A stretch of 64,000 nt of DNA from Effrenium voratum. Lineage: Eukaryota; Sar; Dinophyceae; Suessiales; Symbiodiniaceae. This document shows positions 1 to 12,026 of the stretch, one piece after another (position 1 is the first letter of the stretch; every line of letters begins with the position of its first letter). Under the pieces are notes generated by a model, which was not told where the DNA came from, did no database searches, and saw only the letters and a list, made by a program, of their open reading frames with translations. Both the position numbers and the translations under genes were made by a program. The stretch is from positions 92,501 to 156,500 of the forward strand of contig CAUJNA010000176.1 of assembly GCA_963377175.1 (NCBI GenBank). The letters are read 5' to 3'.

Positions 1-928
1 CTTGGACACAAGTTTGTGGTCCCAAACTTGCAGCCCTTCTGAGCTCTTTTCTCTTGTGTGACCTGCGAAGCGGCTCCCAATCAGCCACGTATACACCCCG
101 GTTGTACGCCACTGCAGGCGGCAGGGGCCTGTCCTTCCGTGTCCCTTCTTTGGACGGTCCAAACCGGTTTCAGCCGAACGTTGCAAGTTACGACTGGCCC
201 TTTTCTTCCGGCCCCCAATCTCCTTTTCTGGGCGAAAATCAGAAGGCGAGATCCAAAAGCAACAGCCTGCGGGCCTGGAACAAAAAATGAGCGAGCGAGT
301 CCCTTCGAGAAAAATCGGTTCAAAGTCCACGGCTCGAGCCCTGCCTGCCCAGGCCTTGGACACCCCCAGCCCCCAGCCCCCCAAGCAGCTTGATGCACCC
401 CCCCCAGCTTCAACTTGCAGAAAGCAACCGAAGAAACGACGCACGCGGTTCACCGGGCCTTTTTCATTTTGATCAAAGGATAAGCAAGGGGCGCTTTTGG
501 TTGGACCCTGGTGTCATTTTGTGCCGGGTATTACAGATCGTGGCCAGGCAAAAGCCCACATCTGCACAGACTCATGCGAGCACCCCACCCAATTCGAGGG
601 GAGAAACCGGCTCTCCCTGCCATGGTTCCCGTCCACTAAGTGGGGGTTGCTCAAAATTGGGGACCCCTCCAGTCAGGTGGTTTGCTTTTGGTTTCGCCGT
701 TCAAAAAAGGAGTCCGAGTTCTATTGGAACTCCGAGATCTGCGGAGATCCGACGGCTTCCATTCCAAGGCACAAATGCATTGAGGGCATTCCCGCGCCCA
801 TGTTCGGCCTCAGAGCCGATTTTGCGCCGGCATTTTTTGGCCCGGTTAGGCTGCGATAGACGGGCAAGGAGCCGCAAAATAGGATTTGTCATTTGATAGT
901 TTGGTCTTCCTGAGGCGGAAAAAACATC
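1..928. other. unassigned sequence
   Basis: No recognisable gene, RNA or repeat. Short overlapping open frames on both strands (up to 168 codons) show no family motif and no convincing splice context. Confidence 0.4.
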
Positions 929-1053
929 TGAGTCATAGGCAAAACCTCTTTTAAAAATGGTCTACCCAGAACCATGTAACTTGCGGCTGCACCCATTTTG
1001 GCTGGGATTGTCCCTTGCGAACCTTCATCTACCCGGGTGTTGATTGCGGCTCA
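929..1053. repeat. fam-3 inverted-repeat element, copy 1
   Basis: Shares the interior 'atggtctacccagaaccat' and the end 'ctacccgggt..tgattg.ggctca' with copies at 12867 and 34021. The left end GAGTCA..GCAAAACC is a diverged complement of the right end. This is the layout of a small non-autonomous element with terminal inverted repeats (TIRs). No transposase is present. Confidence 0.6.
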
Positions 1054-1451
1054 TCTAAGTCGAGAGGAGCAACAAAGTGCAAGCAGTACTGACCATGGAC
1101 GGCCTTTGCGTCTGCAACTGCAGGTGGGGCAATTTGTAGTGCAAACGCAATGGCTTTGGTTGAAGAAATGCCATGTTGAAAAGAGGGATAAAAGACGCCG
1201 AGTAACCCAAGGGTTGCTTGTTGCTTCCATCTTGACGCAAAAGCCCTATGTATGGAATCGATGGTATTGTTTCCACAACAATGGAAGACGCAGTGGTTTC
1301 AAGAGCAAGTCCTCTTCTTAAACCTGTGATCTTCCCTTGCGCAAGGAAGGTATTGACTCTAGGTGTGGCATCTTGTGGCAGATGCATTCAAACGCCCACG
1401 GAACAAACTAATGGCTCACACTCACGCAAAGGGACAAGAAAACGCGCGCAC
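1054..1451. other. unassigned sequence
   Basis: No gene recognised. Parts of 1120-1270 loosely resemble fam-4 repeats (see 60324), too weakly to annotate. Confidence 0.3.
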
Positions 1452-2116
1452 AAGCACAAACACAAACAAACAAACAAACAAACAAACAAACAAACAAACA
1501 AACATCCTAACCAAACAATTAACCAACCAACAAACAAACCAAACAAACAAACAACCAGCCAACCGACTGACCGACCAAACAAACAAACAATCAAACAAAC
1601 CAATCCAACCAACCAACCGACCGACCAACCGACCAACGAACAAACAATGAATCAAAGAAACAAACAAACCAACCAAACCAACCAAACCAACCAAACCAAC
1701 CGACCAACCAACCAACTAATCAACAAACAAACAATCAACAAATCAAATAATCAAACAATCAAACAATCAATCAAACAAACAAACAATTAAACAAACCAAA
1801 CAAAACAAACAAACCCCACCAACCGACCGACCAACCAACCAACAATCAATCAAACAAGCAAACAAGCAAACAAATCAAACCAACCGACCGACCGACCGAC
1901 CGACCGACCGACCAACCAGCAAACAAACAAACAATCAAACAAAACAAAACAAACCCGACCAACCGACCGACCAACCAACCAACCAACCAACAAACAATCA
2001 AACAAACACCAAGCAAAAGAGCCCACAAATCAAACCAACCGACCGACCGACCGACCAACAAACACACACTCAAACAAACAAACAAACAAACAAACAAACA
2101 AACAAACAAACAAAAC

Positions 2117-2147
<31 letters not shown>

Positions 2148-2588
2148 AAAAATAAAACAAACAAACACACAAACCAAACCAACCAACCAACCAACAAACA
2201 GACAAACCATCAAACAATCAATCAATCAATCAAACAAACAAACAAACAAACAAACAAACAAAAAACAACAAACAACAAACACACAAACCAAACCAACCAA
2301 CCAACCAACCAACAAGCAAACAAACAATCAAACAAAACAAAACAAAACAAAACAAACAAACAAACAAAACAAAACAAAACAAACACACCAACAAAACAAA
2401 ACCAACAAACACACAAACCAAACCAACCGACCAACCGACCAACAAACAAAACAACACAAACAAGCACACAAACAAAACAAAACAAACAAACACGCAAACC
2501 AACCCAACCGGCCAACCAACCAACAAACAAAATACAACAAACAAACACGCAAACAAAACAAAACAAACAAACACACAAACACAACCAA
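1452..2588. repeat. compound CAAA/CCAA/CGAC tetranucleotide field
   Basis: About 1.1 kb made almost wholly of AAAC, CAAC, CGAC and AAAAC steps. Pure (AAAC)n blocks lie near 1461-1504, 2075-2112 and 2232-2262. Blocks of CAAC and GACC alternate with them in a quasi-periodic way. The long Phe/Cys/Val/Leu-rich minus-strand frames are translation artefacts of the repeat. Confidence 0.95.
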
Positions 2589-2599
2589 TGGCCTTGCCG

Positions 2600-2694
2600 T
2601 TTGGCGGCGTCCATGGCGGTGAGCTCGGTGGGCTCTCTGAGATGCGGACATGCCCATGCCGCCCATGCCCATGTTGCCCATGTTCATCATGTTC
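2600..2694 (-). CDS. possible exon, Met/Gly-rich
   Basis: On the minus strand a 'ccatttcag' acceptor is followed by a frame reading NMMNMGNMGMGGMGM and then a Ser/Arg/His-rich stretch. The downstream end runs into the tetranucleotide field near 2590. Met/Gly low-complexity segments occur in RNA-binding and chaperone proteins, but no domain is present to name this. The other two frames are also open, so the exon call is weak. Confidence 0.22.
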
Positions 2695-2706
2695 CTGAAA
2701 TGGTTT

Positions 2707-3247
2707 GCATATTTCCCCTCTACAAAGTGGGTAGTGGGTACTCTCAAAAAGTGACTCCATTCTTGCACATTTGGGTTTAGGGCGAGGAAGTGGTTGCCTC
2801 AAAGGGCTCCCCTTTCCCCTTTACAAAGTGGGTACTCCCAAAAAGTCACTCCATGCTCTGGACGATGGTGCTTCGCATCAAATGGATGCGTTTCTCAACT
2901 CCCTCACACAAGCAACGATCTTGGTACCCGTGGATGAACAAACTCCTCCGCCAGTTGGGATGGCTGAAACCCTATGGTAAATACTGGCAAATCACCTACC
3001 AGCTGCAGGATTTTGTCCGGAGGAAAAAAGTGCCCTGCCATAAACAGGCTCTCTTCCGACATGCATGGCAGGCGCACCCCATGGACCCCATCATCATGGC
3101 CATCATCTGCATCTGGTTGGTCATGTTCGACCTGAGTACTGAGACTGGTCAGCCTCACTAATGACATAACGAGCTGTAAAATGGAAATACACCCCCAGCA
3201 ATATCTGTGGAGAACAGCCTCCAGTTGCCAAATTATAGTCACAAAAT
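2707..3247. other. unassigned sequence before the satellite
   Basis: No recognisable gene. The phrase 'ctcccaaaaagt.actccat' occurs twice (about 2738-2762 and 2833-2855), which suggests a small local duplication. Confidence 0.35.
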
Positions 3248-6200
3248 ATGTCAACCGTCAAGCCGGCTGAAGACAACAGCCTGCCGCGCACGCGCCACAC
3301 TTCCTGGTCACAGACCAGGTAGGTATGAAGCCCATGGCTACGCAGGCTTCAGTCAGGGCACTGTCAACCCGGCTGAAGACAAGAGCATGCCATACAACAC
3401 ACTTCCTGATCACGGACTCACCAACATGTGTGGCGCTTGTTTTGACCTGAGCATCCTTCCAACAGGTCAGCCAGGTAGGTATGAAGCCCATGCCATCTTG
3501 GCTACGGAGGTAGCTTCAGTCAGGGAACAGTCAACCATGCTGAAGACAAGAGCGTGCCATACACCACACTTCCTGATCACGGACTCACCAACATGTGTGG
3601 CGCTTGTTTTGACCTGAACATCCTTCCAACAGGTCAGCCAGGTAGGTATGAAGCCCATGCCATCTTGGCTACGAAGGTAGCTTCAGTCAGGCCACAGTCA
3701 ACCAGGCTGAAGACAAGAGCGTGCCATACACCACACTTCCTGGTCACAGACTCACCAACATGTGCGGCGCTTGTTTTGACCTGAGCATCCTTCCAACAGG
3801 TCAGCCAGGTAGGTATGAAGCCCATGCCATCTTGGCTACGGAGGTAGCTTCAGTCAGGCCACAGTCAAGCCGGCTGAAGACAAGAGCGTGCCATACACCA
3901 CACTTCTTGGTCACAGACACACCAACATTTGCGGCTCTTGTTTTGACCTGAGCATCCTTCCACCAGGTCAACCAAGTAGGTATGAAGCCCATGGCTACGC
4001 AGGTAGCTTCAGTCAGGGCACAGTCAACCCGGCTAAAGACAAGAGTGTGGCATACAACACACTTCTTGGTTACTGACTCACGCGCATGTGCGGCGCTTGT
4101 TTTGACCTGAACATCCTTCCAACAGGTCAGCCAGGTAGGTATGAAGCCCATGCCATCTTGGCTACGGAGGTAGCTTCAGTCAGGGAACAGTCAACCATGC
4201 TGAAGACAAGAGCGTGCCATACACCACACTTCCTGATCACGGACTCACCAACATGTGTGGCGCTTGTTTTGACCTGAGCATCCTTCCAACAGGTCAGCCA
4301 GGTAGGTATGAAGCCTTTCCATCTTGGCTACGGAGGTAGCCTCAGTCAGGCCACAGTCAAGCCGGCTGAAGACAAGAGCGTGCCATACACCACACTTCCT
4401 GGTCACAGACTCACCAACATTTGCGGCGCTTGTTTTGACCTAAGCATCCTTTCAACAGGTCAGCCAGGTAGGTATGAAGCCCATGCCGCTAAAGACAAGA
4501 GCGTGCCATACACCACACTTCCTGGTCACGGACTCACGCGCATGTGTGGCGCTTGTTTTGACCTGAGCATCCTTCCAACAGGTCAGCCAGGTAGGTATGA
4601 AGCCCATGCCATCTTGGCTACGGAGGTAGCTTCAGTCAGGCCACAGTCAAGCCGGCTAAAGACAAGAACGTGCCATACACCACACTTCCTGGTCGCAGAC
4701 TCGCCAACATGTGCGGCGCTTGTTTTGACCTGAACATCCTTCCAACAGGTCAGCCAGGTAGGTATGAAGCCCATGCCATCTTGGCTACGGAGGTAGCTTC
4801 AGTCAGGCCACAGACAAGCCGGCTGAAGACAAGAGCGTGCCATACACCACACTTCCTGGTCACAGACTCACCCGCATGTGTGGCACTTGTTTTGACCTGA
4901 GCATCCTTCCAACAGGTCAGCCAGGTAGGTATGAAGCCCATGCCATCTTGGCTACGGAGGTAGCTTCAGTCAGGCCACAGTCAAGCTGGCTGAAGACAAG
5001 AGCGTGCCACACACCACACTTCCTGGTCACAGACTCACCAGCATGTGCGGCGCTTGTTTTGACCTGAACATCCTTCCAACAGGTCAGCCAGGTAGGTATG
5101 AAGCCCATGCCATCTTGGCTACGGAGGTAGCTTCAGTCAGGCCACAGTCAAGCCGGCTGAAGACAAGAGCGTGCCATACACCACACTTCCTGGTCACAGA
5201 CTCACCAACATTTGCGGCGCTTGTTTTGACCTGAGCATCCTTCCAACAGGTCAGCCAGGTAGGTATGAAGCCCATGCCATCTTGGCTACGGAGGTAGCTT
5301 CAGTCAGGCGACAGTCAAGCCGGCTGAAGACAAGAGCGTGCCATACACCACACTTCATGGTCACAGACTCACCAACATGTGCGGCGCTTGTTTTGACCTG
5401 AGCATCCTTCCAACAGGTCAGCCAGGTAGGTATGAAGCCCATGCCATCTTGGCTACGGAGGTAGCTTCAGTCAGGCCACAGTCAAGCCGGCTGAAGACAA
5501 GAGCGTGCCATACACCACACTTCCTGGTCACAGACTCACCAACATTTGCGGCGCTTGTTTTGACCTGAGCATCCTTCCAACAGGTCAGCCAGGTAGGTAT
5601 GAAGCCTTTCCATCTTGGCTACGGAGGTAGCTTCAGTCAGGCCACAGACAAGCCGGCTGAAGACAAGAGCGTGCCATACACCACACTTCCTGGTCACAGA
5701 CTCACCAACATTTGCGGCGCTTGTTTTGACCTGAGCATCCTTCCAACAGGTCAGCCAGGTAGGTATGAAGCCCATGCCATCTTGGCTACGGAGGTAGCTT
5801 CAGTCAGGCCACAGACACCACACTTCCTGGTCACAGACTCACCAACATGTGCGGCGCTTGTTTTGACCTGAGCATCCTTCCAACAGGTCAGTGAGGTAGG
5901 TATGAAGCCCATGCCGCTAAAGACAAGAGCGTGCCATACACCACACTTCCTGGTCACAGACTCACGCGCATGTGTGGCGCTTGTTTTGACCTGAGCATCC
6001 TTCCAACAGGTCAGCCAGGTAGGTATGAAGCCCATGCCATCTTGGCTACGGAGGTAGCTTCAGTCAGGCCACAGTCAAGCCGGCTAAAGACAAGAGTGTG
6101 GCATACAACACACTTCTTGGTTACTGACTCACGCGCATGTGCGGCGCTTGTTTTGACCTGAACATCCTTCCAACAGGTCAGCCAGGTAGGTATGAAGCCC

Positions 6201-6395
6201 ATGCCATCTTGGCTACGGAGGTAGCTTCAGTCAGGCCGCAGTCAAGCCGGCTGAAGACAAGAGCGTGCCATACACCACACTTCCTGGTCACAGACTCACC
6301 AACATTTGCGGCGCTTGTTTTGACCTGAGCATCCTTCCAACAGGTCAGCCAGGTAGGTATGAAGCCCATGCCATCTTGGCTACGGAGGTAGCACC
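3248..6395. repeat. satellite array, about 167-bp unit, about 19 copies
   Basis: The landmark 'gacctgaRcatccttcca' recurs near 3447, 3616, 3778, 3945, 4107 and onward to 6325, mostly 167 bp apart. Some units carry internal deletions: a short-unit variant with 'cccatgccgctaaagacaag' appears near 4482 and again near 5906. Variant blocks recur (near 3518 and 4182; near 4034 and 6083), so copies were duplicated in groups (higher-order structure). Each unit has a 63- to 76-codon open frame on each strand, but 167 is not a multiple of three, so no frame continues through the array. I see no sign of coding use. Confidence 0.97.
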
Positions 6396-6579
6396 AGTCT
6401 GGCAACGCTCAAGTGAAACTCCCCAGGTGTGCCACTCTCCGGAGGAGCTTGTTTTTCCTTCATGTTTAAACCCATGTCTTGTGAAAGCAGCCGCAAGCCA
6501 TGTCTCCATGGGCGCTTCATGCAATGTATAGGTTTTTCGCCGAGGGTTCGGCAGGGATGTCTGCAACTCCATCATGTCA
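6396..6579. other. satellite edge to island
   Basis: Unique sequence between the last satellite unit and the composition change. No gene seen. Confidence 0.4.
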
Positions 6580-9500
6580 AAGTGACAACGTCGCTCAGGA
6601 ACGAAGAGAGATGAAAAAGGCTTGACAAAGGAATGAACGAGAGAAGAGAGCGGGCACTATATCTTCCTTTCCCTTGACTCGTTCACCCGCTGTAGCGACC
6701 AAATGATTGGTGGTGAACGAAGATTCCTTAAGCCGCTGGGAAGCGATGGAAGCATGAATCCAGAGATGAAGGATGCTGTAGCCAATGAATGTTCCTTCCG
6801 TGCGGTCTAATCTCTGTTCTTTATATCTTGGTTTTTGATTATATTTGAGATTGAATGGAGGGAATGCCCGACAGGAAAGCAATTATACATTCCTCTAACT
6901 CTCGATTCTTGGATTGTGTGGTTAATCCCGGCCGTGCCCCGCCCTTCGTGCTTCTTGGAAGGTCTTGAGATGAAGGTAACGGCCGGAGGTAGCCATGGCA
7001 TGTAGGGAAGGCCAATGGCAGAGAGGAAGAGTGGGTTGTAAGGCTTGCCATGTCATTCATTGGTCACTCATTGGCTCGTGGGTAGTGGATAGAGGCATGA
7101 AGTGATAGACGAGAAAGGAAGATATGTTATCCCGTTCATTCGTGTGTCATAGATCCCTTCCCTTTCTACGTTCGGGAGTTAAAGGATTTGTAAGTGAGGA
7201 AAGCGAGTCCTAAAGATGAATCCAGATGGAATAAAGTGACTTTCCTTTCTGAGCCTTTCGGTTACTCCGTCCCCAGTCAAGACTCAGCAAAGGAGATGAT
7301 GGGAGGAAACGACCGGGAAAGATGGAATGGAGAGAACTTGACAGTGAGTCGTGAGGCGGTGATTGGGAACGAAGTCAGTGACCGTTCATTCATTGGGATT
7401 TTAACCTACATTTTAGAATTTGGAGAAGAAAGAGAGTTGGAGGCGTTCCCTCGCGGTTATTGAAGGTCTATTTATCATCTCATCCTACCTCTTCCGGCGT
7501 CTCGCCAATCAAGGAAGAAGGAAGGGATGAATGATAGGGAGATAACAGCCTATTCCTTCCTACGTTCGGGAGTCACTTCTTTCCTTTCCACTTCGTTCCT
7601 CACGTTGATTGGTAGGTTATAAAGGGTCTTATCTCCCTACCTCGTCACCTCGCCTTTCCAAGACTCAGGAAGGAGTGAGTGAGGCTAGGGAAGGAATGGT
7701 TGGTGACGACAGAGTGGAGCGAAGGACCTTATCTCTCTCCCATCCGTTCGCTTCACTCACACACATTCCTTTTTCTATTCTTTTCTTTGCTTTTACTTTC
7801 GGATCTTATTAACTCCCCGTCCTTCCAAGATAGACGGTTTAACCGAAAGGTAGGAAGGACAAGCCATGCAATCAACATCCTAAAGAGACAGTTCCTTCAA
7901 GCCTTACATTCCTACCTCTGGGACTTGTCCCCACCATTTCCTCACGGTCTAATTCATAAGCTGAGGAAGGATGACAACGAACGAAGAGAGTGAGAGGCAA
8001 TGAATGAAGACCGCTCACACCGCCAACTCGCTATCACATCCCATTCCTTCCCTATCTTTCCCTTCCTTGGTATCTTCGCCTGGCGGTGTAATCCCAAGAG
8101 CAGGAAAGAAGGAAATGGGAATGTTGGACCTTCCTTGACTGGCGGTTGAACTCAGAGAATGATTCGCGAGTACACGGTCAACCTTCATTGGTGAGTGAGT
8201 GAAGCGAGCGGGCACCTGTTTCTCTTTCCCTGTCATGCATTCCCGCTCTCTCGATACACAGGTAGGAGGGAGAGATGGGCCATCTTTTCTATTCCTTTTC
8301 CTCACCTACAAATCCCATTATTTGCTACCTTTGGGGATTTGGTGAGGACATCTCTTTTCCTTATCTTTCCCTTTACTGTCGTCTCTTGATCTCCCAAAAT
8401 GAATGACGACAGAAATAAAAAAGGGAAAGATATGATAGAAAAGAGAGGGTGAGAGGTGAAGGTATAAAAGATGTCTAATTCTTTTCCTCTTCTTTCCATT
8501 CCTTCGTGTCTTCCTCCTTTGCCAAGTTCCCGGAGCCACCCGAACGAAGAGAGGAGGAGTGAAGGAAGTGGTGGAAGGGAAAGGTATGGCAAAGAGAAGG
8601 AAAAGACACAAGAGAAAGGAATGGCATGTCAAGGCTCTGGAAGCCGTCCATTGGCTGTGAGTGAGAGTTCCTTGAGTGACTCGCCAATGGAGATAGACGG
8701 CTGAGAGCCCATGCCTTTCACTCGCTGTTAAGAAAGGAAAGTTACAATGTGAAAAAGACAGCGAGGGAACCAAGAAAAAGAAAGAAGGAAGATAACTCAG
8801 GAACCCACGACCTCTCTCCTCAGCCCTCACCAATATAATGGTTGCATCTGGGGCTGAGTTAAGATGTCTTGAGTTACCTTCCGGCTTAGAGACCAGTCCA
8901 AGCGCTGCATTCATCCACATCTCATGGTCTTTTATTTGCTTTCTTGTGTATTTCTTTTCTCTTGTTTGCTTCATTATCTTTTCTTTTTATTTATGTTTTC
9001 ATCTTTATTGTTTATTCTTGTCTTTTTTATTATATTTCTTTATGTCTCTTTCTTTTTCATGTGTCTTTACTATCATCTAATTATCATCTTAAAATCAACT
9101 AGAATTATTAATAAAAAGACAAGATATAAAAGTGTAAGGAATAGCATTCCAGGGAAGTTCATGCCCTTCTCCGACGGTTCCATCGTGGACGGGAGAGAAC
9201 GATAATAGACGACTAGGAGATACTTCTTAATCCCATTTGTAGCCTATTAATCATTATCTTATTGTATTTCCTATCTTTTTATCTCTTTAATTCTCATGCT
9301 TTTTATCTTTTTTCTTTATTATTGTCCTTTCGTAAGCTCTTGACAAAGGAAAAGACAATAATATGATGAATCCATTGACCATGCGGTATAACCTAAGGAC
9401 ATGAAAGGAACAGCATTCTATATTCTGGATCTCTTGTCACATTATTTCCGTCTCCTGGCTATCTCTTTCTCTTTTATTAATTTCTCTTGCTTTAGGATCT

Positions 9501-9800
9501 GGAATTTGAATCGCTTACACATAGGACTTCACCATATCTTCATTCCAGGCTTGACAGTGAAGGATGCCGCTAGGACAAGAGAATGAATGGAGAGTCACTA
9601 ACTTCCTTGTCTTTTTCTTCTCTTTTCCACGTGTTAATAGTTGATCTTGGGAATGCACGGGAAATCAAGGGAAAGGGATTATGAATGAGTCACAGGATAA
9701 GGACTCAACCACAAAGCCAATTAAAGACTTGGAAGGTGAGGGAATGTGCTTTCATCTCTATCACATGCTATCTCTTAATCCATCCTTCGAAAGCCAGCAG
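6580..9800. other. compositionally distinct island, no gene
   Basis: Base and word usage change abruptly. GGAAGG/CCTTCC, GAATGA and CATTCATTGG words are frequent, there are T-rich tracts (8920-9080), and the fam repeats of the rest of the window are absent. 'ctacgttcgggagt' occurs near 7166 and 7560, and 'ggaacagcattc'-like words near 9136 and 9405. Open frames are short. The 80-codon frame at 8838-9080 is only a T-rich hydrophobic read-through. An organelle-derived insertion (for example mitochondrial intergenic DNA) is one explanation, but I could not identify an organellar gene fragment. Confidence 0.5.
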
Positions 9801-9801
9801 T

Positions 9802-9946
9802 GACTCTAGAAAACGGTTTGGATGCGGCTTTTGTGGAAGCACCCCTCTAGGATATTAAGAGAGTATTAAAGAGTACTAAATAAGAACCTACAGGGTGAAG
9901 AACAGGTGAAATCCACAAAAAGCGCATCCAAACCGTTTTCTAGAGT
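9802..9946. mobile_element. small inverted-repeat transposon with 34-bp TIRs
   Basis: The left end CTCTAGAAAACGGTTTGGAT (continuing GCGGCTTTTGTGGA) and the right end at 9911-9945 are reverse complements over 34 bp with about two mismatches. The outer flanks read 'cagtgac' on the left and 'gtgacat' on the right, consistent with a 5-bp target duplication GTGAC around a TCTAGA-ended element. The roughly 70-bp interior is noncoding, so this would be a non-autonomous MITE. Confidence 0.8.
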
Positions 9947-11095
9947 GACATTTCAAGGTCCCACTGCTGTCTCTCTCCTTTCGCCTGAGCTCCCCACTGA
10001 GCCTTTGCAGCTGCACCTGGGATAGGGCTGTTGCAGAAAGACCCCGCACGCAGCACCCAGGTGATGAGAGTCGATTGACCCGAAGGAAATCCAAGTTCAC
10101 CACGTCTGTCGAATCTACTGAGAGCAGCATGATGCGCTACCGGAAATGTGAGCACTGACAAGAGGCTCCGCATGTTTGCTCTGACAAGGAAGTGCCATCA
10201 TGCCAACACGTCATAGGGCATGGGTTTGAATGGGGAAACCTTTGGTGAACATCATTTGGGTTGGGATTCATGTCCACCAACCACTTTTGAGCAAGTTCCC
10301 CACTGCTTGGAAAACCACTGTTTGTTGGTATTCACGTTGAGGAATCGAACCATTCTGTTGAGTTTCCGAACGGTGGCGCGTTGGATGGATTTCGCAACCA
10401 AGAACCGCTGCCACTTTCCCACATGAAGCACATCCTCGTTCAAAGGCTCAGCCCGTGCCAACAATCCGGACCAGTCCTCTAGGGTTTGATCCCCCATTCT
10501 TTTCAACCCTCGTTCTCTTCAAAAACCGGCCGTTTCCCCTGGGTGTATTGAGGTTTTTAGAAAGATCCTGGAAAGAATGGAAATCTCAGTCGCCCAAAGG
10601 ACCCAGAAATAAAAGGCTGACCTCTTGGGGCCTTTGCTAAAAATAGACCAACATTGGAAAACCAAAAGGTTAAAAGGTCGATTCGCTTTGGGCAACTGAG
10701 AAACGGAAGGTAGAAGTTCCTCACTCAGCCACCCGGCCCTGCTTCGGAGGCCTCGGTATGTCAAGATGCGGGGGCGGGGGGATGCTCCAGACGCCGGGCT
10801 GTGTTGTTGGCTTCCCTTTAAACCAACCTACAATTTGGTACCTCAAAAGAACACTCATCCACATGGCAACGCGAAACCCAGTAAGATTCTCCTCATAGCA
10901 TGCTGTAACAAAGGGCATCTGTAGGAAACCGATGCATCCCTTTGCCACAAGCTGAGCTTGTGGCAACCAATGCACCGAGCACAGCTGTCGGCCCCGTTTG
11001 CCATGAGCTCAAACGCGCTGCCCTTGCTGGGGCCCACACACACCCGGCGAGCCCTGCAAAAGCTGAGGCGTTTTGGATGAGCTTCCATGTGGTGA
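9947..11095. other. gene-poor interval with one fam-4 relative
   Basis: Minus-strand frames at 9888-10173 are open but carry no motif I recognise. The stretch 10263-10400 resembles fam-4 (shared 'ttgttggta', 'gaacggtgg.gcgttggatgga' and 'cgcaacca') but lacks the outer inverted repeats. Confidence 0.4.
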
Positions 11096-11193
11096 GCGAC
11101 CCCTGGAAAAGATGAGGAAATATGCCCAGTAGCGATATGTTCCTTTTAAAACCAACAAGGGCAAAAACGTCTTAAGCAATGGAAGGAAATAAT
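11096..11193 (+). repeat. fam-6 repeat, copy 1
   Basis: Begins ACCCCTGGAAAAGATG, contains CAGTAGCGATA and TTTTAAAACCAACAAGGG, and ends CTTAAGCAATGGAAG. Three other copies, at 12637, 50797 and 58765, keep the same order and orientation. About 100 bp, noncoding, with no clear terminal inverted repeats. Confidence 0.7.
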
Positions 11194-11697
11194 TGTGGAT
11201 GGAAGAAGTAAGGACAACCCTCCCACGACTTGGAACTCATGCATTCCACACTCAGGAGTAGCCCTAGCATCCCTCTCCTTCCCTTTTAAAGGTTTACCGG
11301 CTGAGGGAAATCAATAGCCAGTTCACGCATATGTTCACGGACCGAACTAAAGTAGACTGGCAGAACATAGGTCCGCCTGTGCCAGCATGATATGCCACGC
11401 CTGAACAAGAAGCACGAGGACTTAAACTATCGACATGGGATGACCACTAGGGAAACCACCAAAAAAGATGAGTTTCACCACCACGAAATTGGACAGGTTA
11501 CCCATGGTCATTTTGGGGCCGAACGGACTATTGATCAGCCCCCACATGACAAGTGCGTGCATCCTGCCTGAGACGTGGCGGATCCTGGCGCATGGATTGG
11601 CCGTCGATTGCAACGTGCTTGGGGCCAAGCGGGCTTATCAGCTGTTGTGCTTCTCCACTCCGTCATCTAAGGCTTCCAACAAGGCGGTCTAAACTTG
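11194..11697. other. unassigned sequence
   Basis: A plus-strand frame at 11468-11692 (74 codons) and its minus-strand counterpart are both open. Neither shows a recognisable domain. Confidence 0.35.
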
Positions 11698-11790
11698 GCT
11701 GGAATTAGGACCCCAGCAAAAAACTAAGTTGTTTTGCCTGGTTAGTAGAAAACAAGGGGACTCCAAAAATAACTCCGGCGAAGTAAAAGG
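11698..11790 (+). repeat. fam-7 repeat, copy 1
   Basis: Starts GGCTGGAATTAGGACCCCAG and contains 'gcctggt.agt.gaaaacaa.gggac'. The copy at 38098 has the same start and an internal A-rich expansion. Confidence 0.75.
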
Positions 11791-11934
11791 TTGGTCTACA
11801 AGGGACTCCATCCACATCCGTTTCGGCACCTATCAACCGAGCCCTTCCCGCCTTCAGCAGAAGCCTGCCGGGCTCAGCAAGCGAGGCAAAACCAGAGGCC
11901 AGGACTCCGCGCAAAGAAATGTGTGCATAGGTGG

Positions 11935-12026
11935 CCTTTTGGAAAAAATAGATGGCCCTGGTAAATGGAAGAAACCCCATCTAAACCAGGGCCTCTATTT
12001 TTGAAGCAAACCAACCAAAAAGGACA
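11935..12026. repeat. fam-11 hairpin element, copy 1
   Basis: CTTTTGGAAAAAATAGATGG...CCCTGG faces CCAGGGCC.CTATTTTTG..., giving an imperfect hairpin of about 20 bp per arm. A diverged copy starts at 58943. Pieces with 'ccaaaaaggaca' also appear near 44400 and 51490. Confidence 0.6.

Noticed and set aside
991..1010. Second spliced-leader match ('cccattttggctggg')
   Set aside because: Only 11 bases match, and the surrounding fam-3 copies show it is a variant of the family interior.
3248..6395. CRISPR-like regular repeats
   Set aside because: Units are contiguous long repeats with no short-repeat/unique-spacer pattern, in a eukaryotic context.
3207..6575. Many 63- to 141-codon frames in the satellite (MGFIPTWLTCWKD... 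and MPYTTLPGHRL...)
   Set aside because: The 167-bp unit is not a multiple of three, so frames restart each unit. Stops and starts repeat mechanically.
8838..9205. Membrane protein frames in the island (Phe/Leu/Ser-rich)
   Set aside because: They arise from T-rich low-complexity DNA and lack splice or start context.
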